This document shows positions 16,962 through 26,442 of a DNA stretch of 64,000 nt, one piece after another. Under the pieces are notes generated by a model. That model worked only from the letters and a program-made list of their open reading frames with translations. It searched no databases and was not told where the DNA came from. The DNA is from Erythrobacter sp. AP23. GTDB taxonomy: Bacteria; Pseudomonadota; Alphaproteobacteria; Sphingomonadales; Sphingomonadaceae. The first letter of the stretch is position 1; each line of letters begins with the position of its first letter. The translations under genes and the position numbers were made by a program. Location of the stretch: contig NZ_LNBY01000018.1 of assembly GCF_001542855.1 (NCBI RefSeq), positions 186,001 to 250,000 of the forward strand, read 5' to 3'.

Positions 16962-18515
16962 ATGGCAGGCGCCGCTGCAGCGGTTTCGCCGCCGGTCGAA
17001 AAGGCCGATGCTACGGCCTGGATCGCCGTAGCCGCCGGTGCGCTGGGGGCGATGCTGGCAACGCTTGACATCTCGATCGTCAATTCGGCGCTGCCGACGA
17101 TCCAGGGGGAAATCGGCGCGACCGGAACCGAAGGCACCTGGATCGCGACAGCCTTCCTTGTTGCCGAGATCATCATCATCCCTCTGAGCGCGTGGCTGGA
17201 AAGACTGCTCGGCCTTCGCACGCTGCTCATCGTCGCGGTTTCTGCCTTCACGGCCTTTTCGGTGTTGTGCGGCATTGCCACCGATCTGACGACGATGATC
17301 ATCGGTCGCACCGGTCAAGGGTTCATGGGCGGCGCGCTTATTCCAACCGCTATGACCATCGTCGCAAAGCGACTGCCTCCATCGCAACAGCCGATTGGCA
17401 TGGCGCTCTTCGGAATGACCGTGGTTCTTGGGCCGGTAATGGGCCCGTTGGTGGGGGGCTGGCTTACCGAGAACCTGAGCTGGCACTACGCCTTCTTCGT
17501 CAACGTGCCCGTCTGCGCGTTGCTCCTTGCTTTACTATTCATCGGGCTACCCCATGAAAAGCCCGACTGGGTTTACCTGCGCGAGGCTGATTGGGCGGGA
17601 ATAGCTGGTATGATCCTTGGGTTGGGTGGGCTGACCATCGTTCTGGAAGAAGGCCACCGTGAGGAGTGGTTCGATTCCACGCTGATCGTCCAGCTCACAC
17701 TGATGACGGTCGTGGGTTTTGCACTTCTGACCTACGGACAGCTTTACGCGCGCAAACCCGTGCTCAAATTGCGCCTGATGCTCAGCAGGCAGTTTGCCAG
17801 CGTCGTGGTGATGGCACTGGCGCTTGGCATGGTCATGTATGGCTCGACCTACGTGATCCCGCAATTTCTCGCGATAATTTCCGATTATAATGCCTTGCAG
17901 ACCGGACTTGTGATCTTCTGGATGGGCGTTCCGGCTTTCCTGTTGATGCCCGTTCTCCCGTTCATGATCCGCAGGATTCACATCCGCATTGCGGTCGGCG
18001 CGGGCATGTTCATCATGGCGCTAAGCTGTTTCGTCAGCATAAATCTGACAGCGGAATCGGGAGGTGGAGTGTTCACCGAAAGCCAGTTCCTGCGTGGCAT
18101 CGGCATGATCCTCACGATGATGTTCCTCAACCAGGCGACGGTAGCTTCGGTTGCCAAGGAGGATGCCGGCGATGCTTCCGGGATCTTCAACGCGGCGCGA
18201 AACCTCGGGGGCTCGTTCGCGCTCGCGGGGCTTGCCTCGTTCCAGGATCAGCGCCTGTGGCATCATAGTCGACGCATGGAAGAAACCCTCAACGCCAACA
18301 GCCCCCGGCTACAGGAATACCTGGACGGCATGACGGCGTCGCTGGGCAGCCCACAGGCCGCGCTGGAGATGCTTTCCGGCATCATTCAGCGCGATGCGTT
18401 CGTGATGACCTACAACGATGTCTTTTTCGCCATGGGCGCGATTACCCTGGTCACGGTGCCGCTGGTACTGTTCCTCAAGCCTCTCCCGAAGAACTTATCC
18501 CTTTCGATGCACTGA
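16962..18515 (+). CDS. emrB: EmrB/QacA-type MFS drug transporter (DHA2, 14 TM)
   Basis: This 517-residue polytopic inner-membrane antiporter starts with the DHA2 hallmark LDISIVNSALPTIQGEIGAT in the first helix. It has GRTGQGFMGGALIPTAMTIV and the motif C region GPVMGPLVGGWLTENLSW in helices 4-5. About 14 hydrophobic spans are visible and the length is normal. It should export hydrophobic drugs or toxic intermediates using the proton gradient, handing them to EmrA and the outer-membrane channel encoded next. It lies between them in a three-gene operon. Whether the pump serves drug resistance or detoxification of the terpenoid/steroid-like substrates handled nearby is not decided by sequence. 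Confidence 0.9.
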   Translation: MAGAAAAVSPPVEKADATAWIAVAAGALGAMLATLDISIVNSALPTIQGEIGATGTEGTWIATAFLVAEIIIIPLSAWLERLLGLRTLLIVAVSAFTAFSVLCGIATDLTTMIIGRTGQGFMGGALIPTAMTIVAKRLPPSQQPIGMALFGMTVVLGPVMGPLVGGWLTENLSWHYAFFVNVPVCALLLALLFIGLPHEKPDWVYLREADWAGIAGMILGLGGLTIVLEEGHREEWFDSTLIVQLTLMTVVGFALLTYGQLYARKPVLKLRLMLSRQFASVVVMALALGMVMYGSTYVIPQFLAIISDYNALQTGLVIFWMGVPAFLLMPVLPFMIRRIHIRIAVGAGMFIMALSCFVSINLTAESGGGVFTESQFLRGIGMILTMMFLNQATVASVAKEDAGDASGIFNAARNLGGSFALAGLASFQDQRLWHHSRRMEETLNANSPRLQEYLDGMTASLGSPQAALEMLSGIIQRDAFVMTYNDVFFAMGAITLVTVPLVLFLKPLPKNLSLSMH

Positions 18516-18522
18516 GAACTCT

Positions 18523-20040
18523 ATGCGCAAGACCCTAACCCTCCTCGCTCCCATGGCGCTCCTCGCGGGTTGCATGTCCGGTCCCGACTATGCCGGTCCC
18601 CCGCAACTTGCGACCGCCGCAGGCAATGCGTTCGTACGCGCCGGCCCCGAAATCGATCCGTTTGCGCCGATTGCCGGCGACTGGTGGACGCTGCTCGGCG
18701 ATCCGGTTCTCAATGAACTGGAGGCGCGCGCGCTGGTCGGCAATCCGGGCGTGGCCGCGGCGCGCGCTCGCATCGAACAGGCAAGGGCTTCTGTCCGCCA
18801 GGAGCGCGCCAACCGGCTACCCGCCGTGGCTGCGCAGGCGACTGCGGTCCAGGCGAATATCCCAGGGCTAGATATCGGCAGCGGCCCGCCCCCGGGATCG
18901 CCCGGCGCTCCTGCAGACACCGAAGAGCAGGACAGCCTCAGCGTCTACAACGTCGGGCTCAATGCAAACTGGGAGATCGATTTCGCTGGGGGGCAGGCAC
19001 GGCGTGTCGAGGCCATTAACGCTCAGGCTGCGGCCTCGGTGGCGAACGCCGAGGATGCGAAAGTCCAGCTCGCCGCCGAAATCGCGCGGGCGTATGTGAG
19101 CCTGCGAGAAGCGCAAGGGCGGCTCGAGCTTGTCCAGCGAGAGCGCGACTTGCAGCAGCAAATTCTCGAATTGACCTATCAGCGCTATACACAGGGCGCT
19201 CTCGCGCTGTTCCCGGTCGGTAACGCGAACGCCGAGCTCGAACTGCTCAAGTCGCAGATCGCGGAAGCTCAAGCGGACATCGATGTATTCAAAGACACGC
19301 TCGCGGTGCTGACGGGCGAAGCGCCCGGCGCACTCGACGGGCTCCTGGCGGCTCAGGCCGAAATTCCGCTTCCCCCCGAACGGGTCGCGGTGGGCGATCC
19401 CGCAGCGCTAATAGCGCGGCGGCCGGATGTTCGAGCCGCCGAACGCATGCTGGCCGCGGCGAATGCGCGCATTGGCGTGGCAGAGGCTGCTCGCTTCCCC
19501 AAGATTTCCTTCATGGGGATTCTCGGTTTGGGCGGATCGGAGCCCGACGACATCCTGGACCCGGGCAACTTATCGGCAATCGCTTTGCCGCGGCTGCAGT
19601 GGAACCTGCTTGATTTCGGCCGCACGGCAGCATCGATCGATCAGGCCGAGAGTGCGCGCGACGAGGCCGAAGCGCGCTATCTTGAAGTGGTCCTGGGCGC
19701 ACTACGCGACGCCGAACAATCGCTTGCTCGGTTCGGGCAACAAAGAGCCAACGTAGCCGCGCTGGCGCAGATCAGTCGGCAGGCCGACACGGCTGCGGAG
19801 CTTAACGAGCAACGCCGCGCCGCGGGGGTAATCTCGCAAGGCGAACTCAACACTTCGATCCGCAAGCGCGAACAGGCCAGAGCAAATCTCGATCGGGCGA
19901 TCGCCGCCATGACAAATGGCTGGATCGCGATCCAGAAGTCGCTTGGGTTGGGATGGGTCGAATTGTCTCGCGACAATCGCACGTCGGTTGAGCCAGCTCC
20001 GGTCGATCGAAAATCAGTTATGAAACCTGAACAGAGTTAG
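18523..20040 (+). CDS. NodT/OprM-type outer-membrane efflux lipoprotein
   Basis: This is a 505-residue TolC-like channel. ATG 18523 is preferred because the protein then begins with a lipoprotein signal peptide and the lipobox MALLAGC (Cys about residue 17). Features are GDWWTLLGDPVLNELEARAL and two outer-membrane-efflux repeats rich in Ala, Arg, Glu and Gln that form the periplasmic helical barrel (ARARIEQARASVRQERANR; later LARRPDVRAAERMLAAANAR-like sequence). It is seven bases after emrB and completes the pump. The open frame extends into emrB in another phase and that extension is not real. Confidence 0.88.
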   Translation: MRKTLTLLAPMALLAGCMSGPDYAGPPQLATAAGNAFVRAGPEIDPFAPIAGDWWTLLGDPVLNELEARALVGNPGVAAARARIEQARASVRQERANRLPAVAAQATAVQANIPGLDIGSGPPPGSPGAPADTEEQDSLSVYNVGLNANWEIDFAGGQARRVEAINAQAAASVANAEDAKVQLAAEIARAYVSLREAQGRLELVQRERDLQQQILELTYQRYTQGALALFPVGNANAELELLKSQIAEAQADIDVFKDTLAVLTGEAPGALDGLLAAQAEIPLPPERVAVGDPAALIARRPDVRAAERMLAAANARIGVAEAARFPKISFMGILGLGGSEPDDILDPGNLSAIALPRLQWNLLDFGRTAASIDQAESARDEAEARYLEVVLGALRDAEQSLARFGQQRANVAALAQISRQADTAAELNEQRRAAGVISQGELNTSIRKREQARANLDRAIAAMTNGWIAIQKSLGLGWVELSRDNRTSVEPAPVDRKSVMKPEQS

Positions 20041-20480
20041 GATAAGTTTTCTCAGAAGTCTGCCCCGCAGCCCCTTCCAACTTTTCCTAACGCGTCAGCA
20101 CCTCGTGCACTACGACCCAATCTTGGATCATAGGGGTCAGCATGTTTCCGCCTTTCGCAGAGTGCGTTTGCCAGTATCACCATCGGATATCCCGATTGCA
20201 CTATTCGGTGACTCTTCATTGTCGTTTCTATGTAAGGCCTTAAGCTTTCCGCGAGCATCTCGTAGCGACATCAACGAGCGATCGTACAGGCATTTCGAGT
20301 GCAGCTCGCATTTGGCCGGTTCGATGACCGCCTCGTCGGTAGGCTTACGAGGCGGTCATCGAGCATTACGCCGCTCTGGAAAAGCTATAAAGTCATGGGT
20401 CGAAATACGAACTAGCTGGCACTGTCCGTTCGGGTCGTTGGGAGGACCACCGATCTCCCCGCCAACACGATCTGGACCTG
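20041..20480. other. Convergent intergenic region, 440 bp
   Basis: This lies between the stop of the efflux channel gene (+) and the stop of a TonB receptor gene (-). I see no credible gene. The notable content is one very strong hairpin (listed separately) near its middle. Confidence 0.5.
20321..20362. repeat. Perfect 16-bp inverted repeat with 10-nt loop
   Basis: Arms TCGATGACCGCCTCGT (20321-20336) and ACGAGGCGGTCATCGA (20347-20362) pair perfectly around CGGTAGGCTT. It lies between two convergent genes and could end transcription from both sides, but neither flank has the T-run of an intrinsic terminator. A REP-like element or the end of a mobile element is an alternative. Confidence 0.8.
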
Positions 20481-23417
20481 TTAGAAACTGAACCCCAAAG
20501 CAACACCATATCTACGAGGATCCAAAGTGTAGATATTGGTAAAATTCCCCGAGGATGCGTCGGTCAAGTACAATCCTGTCACCGAGCTGCTGTCGAAAAT
20601 GTTCTGAACAAATCCGCGCACGAACCAACGCTCATCCGCACTGTTCAACTGCACGATCGCGTTGGCTTGCACGAATGGCTCGATCCGGTTGACCCTGCCG
20701 TTAAAGATATTGCCGTATTGCTCACCAGTCAGCGCTACGTCCACGCGAGGAACCAGAGTCATGCCATTGTCGAAAGTGGCGGTGTACTGCACACCCATCG
20801 AAACCTTCATTTCGGGGGCCTGCGGCAACTTGTTCCCTTTTATGTTGACCTCTACGCCAGGGCTTAATACCGCAAGGCCGCTGCCCGCCGGAACGGCTCC
20901 GGCCAAGACATCGCAAATGCTGAATGCGCCGCTTGACGCAAGATTGCCGTCATTAGGAAATTCTTCGGGACCACGAAGACCCAGAGCTGCGTTCACTCCG
21001 GCCACGAATGCGTCGGCCGCGCCGGGGGCTGGCCCGGTTACGGCACAATTAGCACCGTTGCTAATATCCTTGATGATGACGGCATCAGGATCGCCGCCAC
21101 CCGGGTCGCGCGGATTGGAGAAGAACTGGTCGCCGGCAACTTCCGCGTTGAGATAACTGAACGTCAAGTTGACAAGCCAATCGGGATCGGGCCGGATAAC
21201 GGACTCTAGTTCCACACCCCAGATATCGGCATCGATAGTATCATTAACTGAGGTACGGGCGACGATGCGGCTAAGCTGCAACCCGCTATACTTATAGTAG
21301 AATGCAGTAGCGTTTAATTGCAGTGCGCCATTCGCAAAGGTATTTTTCGATCCGATTTCAAATGCGTCGATGGTTTCTGATCCGAAGCTTTCAGCCACAT
21401 CGAAAACGGGCGAAAGGGGCGGGTTGATACCCCCGGATTTATAGCCCCTGGCATAAGATGCGTAAATCGAATTGTCAGGCGTAACTTCGTAGTCGAGCAC
21501 CGCACGCCCGGTTATTTCATCGAAACCTACTTCTCTAAATTGCGTTAGCTGCTCACCTGGCGTACCAGGATCGGCATCAAAAAGACCAGAGGGACCGGTT
21601 AAGGGAGTGATCGGGCTGTCGAACGGCTCCCCGTCATTCGCGTAAGGATTGAGGAAGCTAATCAAGGTCGTGCGCGCAGTCACGTCTTTCTTGTCGTCGT
21701 TATACCGCAAACCTCCGGTGAAGGTCAGACGCTCGGTCAGGTCGACGTAGATCTCCCCGAACACACCGAAGCTCTCAAGATTAGCCTCGAGAGAATTGTT
21801 GCGGTACATGGATGTTGCGAAGTAGGATGGCGGTGCACCGCCTGCCAAAGTACCAAACGATCCCAGAATGGCACTGGCGTAGTCAAGCGCGAATGAGTTT
21901 ACATAGTAACTGTTGTCGGTAGTCTTGGACTTTGCATAGATCCCTCCGAGCAGGAAATTGAATGCTCCGTCGAAATCACTGGAAAGGAGGATTTCGCCGC
22001 TCCAGGATTCGCGTTGCTCTGAAGACCTGTCGAAGGATAGCGGCGTTTCGCCGCACAATACATTACCTTCGAACGCGCCCCTGTTCCCATCATCGTTATC
22101 GGAGGTGCACAATAAGCCCCCTGGGCCATTGGGGATGAGAGCCTCCACAATCGGGGTAAAATACGCCGACGAACCTGGCACGAACGCCGGTGCAGGTGCG
22201 GGGAGGCCGGTAGGCAAACCGTTGGCCGCGAAGCCGGACAACACGTTCAAGGCCGTAGCAAAGCCGGTACGATCCTGAATGCCCAGAAAGTAGTCCTGCC
22301 GGGAATCGACTTCGGTGTCCTGATAAAGACCGGTTGCAGTCAGTGTCATAGCTCCGATGCGCTGCTCGAGACGGGCCTGTAGCTGCACTTCATCGGCAAA
22401 ATAGAATGGAGTATACGCCGTGTTTACCGTGCGCACATCGTCGGGCTTATCGAATCCTGCAAATGCATCGGGGCCGTACAGGCTTCCCAATCCCAGTACT
22501 GAGGGAATTCCCTGAATAGCGAAGAACTCTTGCGAACTGAGCGTTGCGCCGACTGTGGAATTGGCATTGGTGATGTCAAAGTCGCGGCGATTGTTCAGAC
22601 AACCCAGCACGCCGAGCGGGTCACGCTGGCAGGCCTGCTTTTGATTACGTAAACGGGTGTCATCTTCCCTGAAATAATATGCCATGAAGTCGAGAGTGGT
22701 ATCGGCACCGGGTTCAAAACGAAGAGAACCACGAACAGCGTACATGTCTCGGTCGTCGACATCCGAATTGTCGAAAAGGTTTGTGGTGTAACCGTCGCGA
22801 TTCAGAAAGAATCCGGCTACCCGAACGCCGATAGAATCGCCGATCGGGACATTGACCATCCCTTCGGCCTTGATGCTGTTGTAATTCCCATACTCGAACT
22901 CTCCGGCCGCGCCGAAAGAACCGAGGTCAGGCTTGGCTGTCACAAGGTTGACAACACCCGAGGTAGCGTTGCGGCCGAAGAGGGTGCCCTGCGGCCCCCG
23001 TAGGACCTCAATTCGCTCAAGGTCAAAATATTCTGTTTCGAACAGCCGGGTACCAAAAAGAGGGGAACCATTGATATGGATAGCCGTCGCTGCGTCACAC
23101 GTCACACCAACACAAAGATCGCCGATACCACGGATGGTGAAGGACGACCCGGTGAAGTTGCCCTTCGAAAATGAGACGTTCGGGAGCGTCAATTGAAGGT
23201 CAGCAGCGTTCTCGATCTGCTGGCTTTCGAGAGCCGTAGCATCGAAGGCACTGACCGCGATCGGCACCTCTTGCAGACTTTGAGATTGGCGTTGGGCCGT
23301 CACGATGATTACGGATCCTTGGGGTTCCGCCTCATCAGTTGTGGAATCCTGCGCTAAAGCCATCTGCGGCCAAGCCAAGATGGCCGAAGTGGCGAGCACC
23401 ATCGCTCTCAGTGTCAT
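20481..23417 (-). CDS. TonB-dependent outer-membrane receptor
   Basis: This is a 978-residue receptor. A signal peptide ends near MALAQ (about residue 23). Next come a TonB-box-like segment (SVIIVTAQRQSQSLQ), the plug domain with the IEVLRGPQGTLFGRNATSG signature, and a beta-barrel ending in Phe (YGVALGFSF), as outer-membrane barrels do. Sphingomonads use such receptors for siderophores and also for hydrophobic catabolic substrates. It is transcribed from just below the terminator of the catabolic operon and is flanked by catabolic rather than iron genes, which suggests substrate uptake. A GGAAGGGATGC ribosome site precedes the ATG. No N-terminal FecR-signalling domain is visible. Confidence 0.88.
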   Translation of the reverse strand: MTLRAMVLATSAILAWPQMALAQDSTTDEAEPQGSVIIVTAQRQSQSLQEVPIAVSAFDATALESQQIENAADLQLTLPNVSFSKGNFTGSSFTIRGIGDLCVGVTCDAATAIHINGSPLFGTRLFETEYFDLERIEVLRGPQGTLFGRNATSGVVNLVTAKPDLGSFGAAGEFEYGNYNSIKAEGMVNVPIGDSIGVRVAGFFLNRDGYTTNLFDNSDVDDRDMYAVRGSLRFEPGADTTLDFMAYYFREDDTRLRNQKQACQRDPLGVLGCLNNRRDFDITNANSTVGATLSSQEFFAIQGIPSVLGLGSLYGPDAFAGFDKPDDVRTVNTAYTPFYFADEVQLQARLEQRIGAMTLTATGLYQDTEVDSRQDYFLGIQDRTGFATALNVLSGFAANGLPTGLPAPAPAFVPGSSAYFTPIVEALIPNGPGGLLCTSDNDDGNRGAFEGNVLCGETPLSFDRSSEQRESWSGEILLSSDFDGAFNFLLGGIYAKSKTTDNSYYVNSFALDYASAILGSFGTLAGGAPPSYFATSMYRNNSLEANLESFGVFGEIYVDLTERLTFTGGLRYNDDKKDVTARTTLISFLNPYANDGEPFDSPITPLTGPSGLFDADPGTPGEQLTQFREVGFDEITGRAVLDYEVTPDNSIYASYARGYKSGGINPPLSPVFDVAESFGSETIDAFEIGSKNTFANGALQLNATAFYYKYSGLQLSRIVARTSVNDTIDADIWGVELESVIRPDPDWLVNLTFSYLNAEVAGDQFFSNPRDPGGGDPDAVIIKDISNGANCAVTGPAPGAADAFVAGVNAALGLRGPEEFPNDGNLASSGAFSICDVLAGAVPAGSGLAVLSPGVEVNIKGNKLPQAPEMKVSMGVQYTATFDNGMTLVPRVDVALTGEQYGNIFNGRVNRIEPFVQANAIVQLNSADERWFVRGFVQNIFDSSSVTGLYLTDASSGNFTNIYTLDPRRYGVALGFSF

Positions 23418-23836
23418 ATAGCATCCCTTCCCATCTCTTCAGTGCGACGATAATTGGCTCCGCCGCTTACTGCAAAATGGGGCGACCTCGAGGGTCGCCC
23501 CTTAGTCTGTGGAGAGGAGAGGGAGAGAATTAGCCCAATCCCCGTCCATGGGCATATACATCCGCGTGATATTAGTAAAGCGCCTTATCTTTTGACCCCA
23601 TGGGCCACGATCCAGATCGCACGCGGAGTGAACGTTTGCTAAAGATCAGCAATGGTTGGCGTGCTAAGCGAGTTGCTCCCGATAAAGCTTTTGCCCCAGC
23701 TGGCATCGAGACCAACGAAGCGTTCGCCGTGCCGACGGCGACAATAGTTCGGATATAGTACAAGATGAATATGGACGCCCTTTGCCCCCATCTCGCTGGC
23801 CTCTGACCAGGAACCAGCCTCTTAGTATGGGGGATC
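23418..23836. other. Intergenic region holding an operon end and a receptor promoter
   Basis: These 419 bases separate the alpha/beta-hydrolase stop from the TonB receptor start, both on the minus strand. It contains a hairpin terminator (23473-23501) and must contain the receptor promoter. No gene is evident; the short frames here are extensions of neighbouring shadows. Confidence 0.5.
23473..23501 (-). terminator. Intrinsic terminator of the catabolic operon (minus strand)
   Basis: Read on the minus strand, GGGGCGACC, loop CTCGA and GGTCGCCCC form a perfect nine-pair GC-rich stem, followed by ATTTTG. It lies downstream of the hydrolase gene and about 60 bases upstream of the TonB receptor start. 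It would therefore separate the long catabolic transcript from the receptor gene. Confidence 0.65.
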
Positions 23837-24808
23837 TCAGAGGCTCCAAAAGGCCAGTACCGCCCGTAGCGCAGCGACGAACGCGAGCGGCTGATCCAGC
23901 ATGAGATGATGGCGTGCATCGGGCACTGCAACAATTGGTATCTTTCCCCCTCCCAGTTCCCGGATATAGCGGGCGGAATCGCGATCAAAGAGCTGACTTT
24001 TCTCGCCGTACACAATCGCTTTGCGCCCGGGCGCATCGACCAGCCTCTGGCCTACTGTCAGCCATTCGTCGGGCTTGTTGCTGCGCCGGAACACTTCGGG
24101 AGAAAACTTCCATGTCCACTCCTCGCCATCGCGGCGGAGAGAGTGATAGGCCATGTAATCCATCAGGAACGGCTCACCAACTGCCTGCGGCGGCGACAGG
24201 ATATACCTCTCGCGCGCCGCTTCGTAGGTGGGGTAGCGTCGCACCGGTTTGTCAGGATTACCCGACCCGGGGCTCGATCTGCCCATGGTCCAGTATTTCT
24301 CCAGCTTTTCGGGCCGCATCACCATGAGATCGCAGACAATAACGCCGGCGAAGGCATCCGGCGATTGGGAAACGGCGGTCAGCGCTGCACCCGAGCCGAA
24401 ACTATGGGCGATGATCGTCGGTCTGCTTCCATCTGCAAACAAATCGAGCGCTTCGCTGATCTCGACAAATTCCTTTCCCCGCGCAGCTATATCGGCCACG
24501 CCGCGCATCTCGCTATCGCCCATACCGGCCAGATCGAACGCCACCACGTCGTAGTCTTCGGCAAGGTACGGTGCGATGAAGGCAAAGCAGCGGGCATGGG
24601 CGAGAAAACCGTGAGTCATGAGCAATTTGGGCCGGTCACGCCTGCCCCAGCGAAGATAATGCACCCGCGCGCCACCAACCTCTACGAAGCCTTCCTCACG
24701 GGGCACGCTCAGCGCCCAGGCGAACCATTCGGGTATATCCGCCCCGTCGCCGGCCCATACGGGATCAATATCTGTTGACCCGTCGTGGATTGGTTTCATT
24801 TCATTCAT
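23837..24808 (-). CDS. Alpha/beta-fold hydrolase coupled to the BVMO
   Basis: This 323-residue hydrolase has LLMTHGFLAHARCFAFIAPYL (the HG oxyanion region), VVAFDLAGMGDSEMRG, the nucleophile elbow AHSFGSG, and a late VPDARHHLMLDQP His region. The open frame starts 51 codons earlier, but ATG 24808 overlaps the BVMO stop as ATGA and gives a normal N-terminus (MNEMKPIHDG). Epoxide, lactone and ester hydrolases share this fold. A Baeyer-Villiger enzyme directly upstream makes an ester or lactone, so hydrolysis of that product is the natural inference. It is the last gene of the operon before a terminator. Confidence 0.82.
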   Translation of the reverse strand: MNEMKPIHDGSTDIDPVWAGDGADIPEWFAWALSVPREEGFVEVGGARVHYLRWGRRDRPKLLMTHGFLAHARCFAFIAPYLAEDYDVVAFDLAGMGDSEMRGVADIAARGKEFVEISEALDLFADGSRPTIIAHSFGSGAALTAVSQSPDAFAGVIVCDLMVMRPEKLEKYWTMGRSSPGSGNPDKPVRRYPTYEAARERYILSPPQAVGEPFLMDYMAYHSLRRDGEEWTWKFSPEVFRRSNKPDEWLTVGQRLVDAPGRKAIVYGEKSQLFDRDSARYIRELGGGKIPIVAVPDARHHLMLDQPLAFVAALRAVLAFWSL

Positions 24809-26442
24809 TTCGGCGCAGTCTCCATACCGGATAGTGTATTCCTGATAAAACCACGATAATCGTGCCGTGCGACATCGTGGCATAGATCGGCGTAACCAGA
24901 TACGCTGGGGAAATTGATCAGTTGTCGGGGTTTGCCGGGAATATTGGCGCCCATGTACCACGATTCAGCCTTGGGGAAGAGCGTCATCGACCCTACTTGG
25001 GCGACCATATCGGTCCAGCTTCGCTGGGCCAGCGCATCGGCTTCGAAAAGGCCGATCCTGTTATCGCGCAGCCAGATCAGGAAATCGCAGATCCAGTCAC
25101 CCTGGATTTCGGCGCTTGTCGGACCGTTGGAAAAGCCTGAAGGGCTGAGCGGTCCGTAGGCGAACAGCATGTTCGGAAATTGGGCGACAGCCATGCCCAG
25201 ATAGGCTTTGATCTCACTCTTCCATGCTTCTGCCAGCGCCAGCCTTCCGCGGCCGGTGATGTTCATGTCGATGAGCCCGCCACGACCGGCATCGAAGCCG
25301 GTCGCGAAGACAATGAGATCGCACGGGATCATGCCAGTGGCTGTTTCTATCCCGGCCTCGGTGACGCGAGTGATCGCGGTGTCGTTCAGATCGACCAGCG
25401 TCACATTGTCTTGTGCGAAGATCTCGTAATAATTCTGTTCGAGCGATGGTCGCTTGGTCCCGAAGGGATGTGGCGGCTCATCGGGAGCGAGCTTCTCGGC
25501 AATGGTCGGGTCGCAGATCCGCTCGCGCACCTTGTCACGCCAGAACTCGTAGGCGTGGCGATTGGCGTCCTCGTTCGTCAGTATGTCAGCGAAATTATGA
25601 TACCAGAAGCGCAACCCTCCTCGCTGCCACAAATCCTCGAAATGCGTAGTCCGCTCTTCCTCGGTCACAGCCAGGGCCGAAATGTCCAGCGATTGGCATT
25701 CGAAACCGCCACTTGTCGTAAGCCTTTTCTGGAAGACAGCGGGATATTCGGATTTTTCGCGAAGCTGACGATCTGCGTCCAGTTTTTCCTGCCGCATGGG
25801 AAGGGCGAGAATCGGGGTTCGCTGAAAAAGCGTCAGCTGCTCCGCGCAGCTTGCCGCCTCCTGCGCCACCTGTACGCCGCTGGCACCCGTGCCGATCAGG
25901 GCGATCCGGCGGCCGGAAAGGTCGATGCCTTCCTGCGGCCAGCGGGCGGTATGGCACCATTCGCCTTCGAAATCGCTAAGGCCCGGGATATCGGGAATGT
26001 AGGGTTTCGAGGCGAACCCCAGGGCCGGCAAGAGGAAACGCGCGCTTACTTTTCCGCCATCGTCGAGCTTCAATCGCCAGCAGGCGGTGTCTTCATCGAA
26101 CGGCGCGCTTTCGACCCGTGTTTTCATTCGCATTGCCGGCCAGAGGTCGAGCGTATCGCAGACGTGGAGGAAATAGGCGCGCAGTTCTTCCCAGCCTGGA
26201 AATCGTTCGCTCCACGTCCAGCTTTTCCATACTTCCGCAATGGAAAATTCGTAAAGTGGAACCTGGGAATCGACCCGTGCTCCCGGATAGCGGTTCCAGT
26301 ACCAGATTCCGCCCGGCTGCTCCGCTGCGTCTACCAGCAGAACATCGAACCCCGCCTGACGCAGCTTGTATAGCAGGTATATTCCGCTGAACCCGGCCCC
26401 GACGATTACGACATCATAGTCAGGAAGGGGCGAATGGCTCAC
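24805..26442 (-). CDS. Baeyer-Villiger-type flavin monooxygenase
   Basis: This 545-residue class B flavoprotein inserts oxygen next to a ketone using NADPH and O2. It has a first Rossmann fingerprint (VVIVGAGFSGIYLLYKLR), PGGIWYWNRYPGARVD, and the BVMO fingerprint FEGEWCHTARWP, which fits FxGxxxHxxxWP. A second dinucleotide motif (IALIGTGASGVQVAQE) and the late FATGFD segment follow. I chose GTG 26442, which overlaps the synthetase stop by four bases (GTGA) and starts just before the Rossmann strand. The much longer upstream frame runs inside the synthetase gene. The substrate is probably a cyclic or branched ketone in the same pathway, such as a ring or side-chain ketone. Confidence 0.85.
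   Translation of the reverse strand: MSHSPLPDYDVVIVGAGFSGIYLLYKLRQAGFDVLLVDAAEQPGGIWYWNRYPGARVDSQVPLYEFSIAEVWKSWTWSERFPGWEELRAYFLHVCDTLDLWPAMRMKTRVESAPFDEDTACWRLKLDDGGKVSARFLLPALGFASKPYIPDIPGLSDFEGEWCHTARWPQEGIDLSGRRIALIGTGASGVQVAQEAASCAEQLTLFQRTPILALPMRQEKLDADRQLREKSEYPAVFQKRLTTSGGFECQSLDISALAVTEEERTTHFEDLWQRGGLRFWYHNFADILTNEDANRHAYEFWRDKVRERICDPTIAEKLAPDEPPHPFGTKRPSLEQNYYEIFAQDNVTLVDLNDTAITRVTEAGIETATGMIPCDLIVFATGFDAGRGGLIDMNITGRGRLALAEAWKSEIKAYLGMAVAQFPNMLFAYGPLSPSGFSNGPTSAEIQGDWICDFLIWLRDNRIGLFEADALAQRSWTDMVAQVGSMTLFPKAESWYMGANIPGKPRQLINFPSVSGYADLCHDVARHDYRGFIRNTLSGMETAPK

Noticed and set aside
24809..24961. Upstream extension of the alpha/beta-hydrolase frame
   Set aside because: It overlaps the BVMO coding sequence and lacks family similarity; the ATGA start is better.
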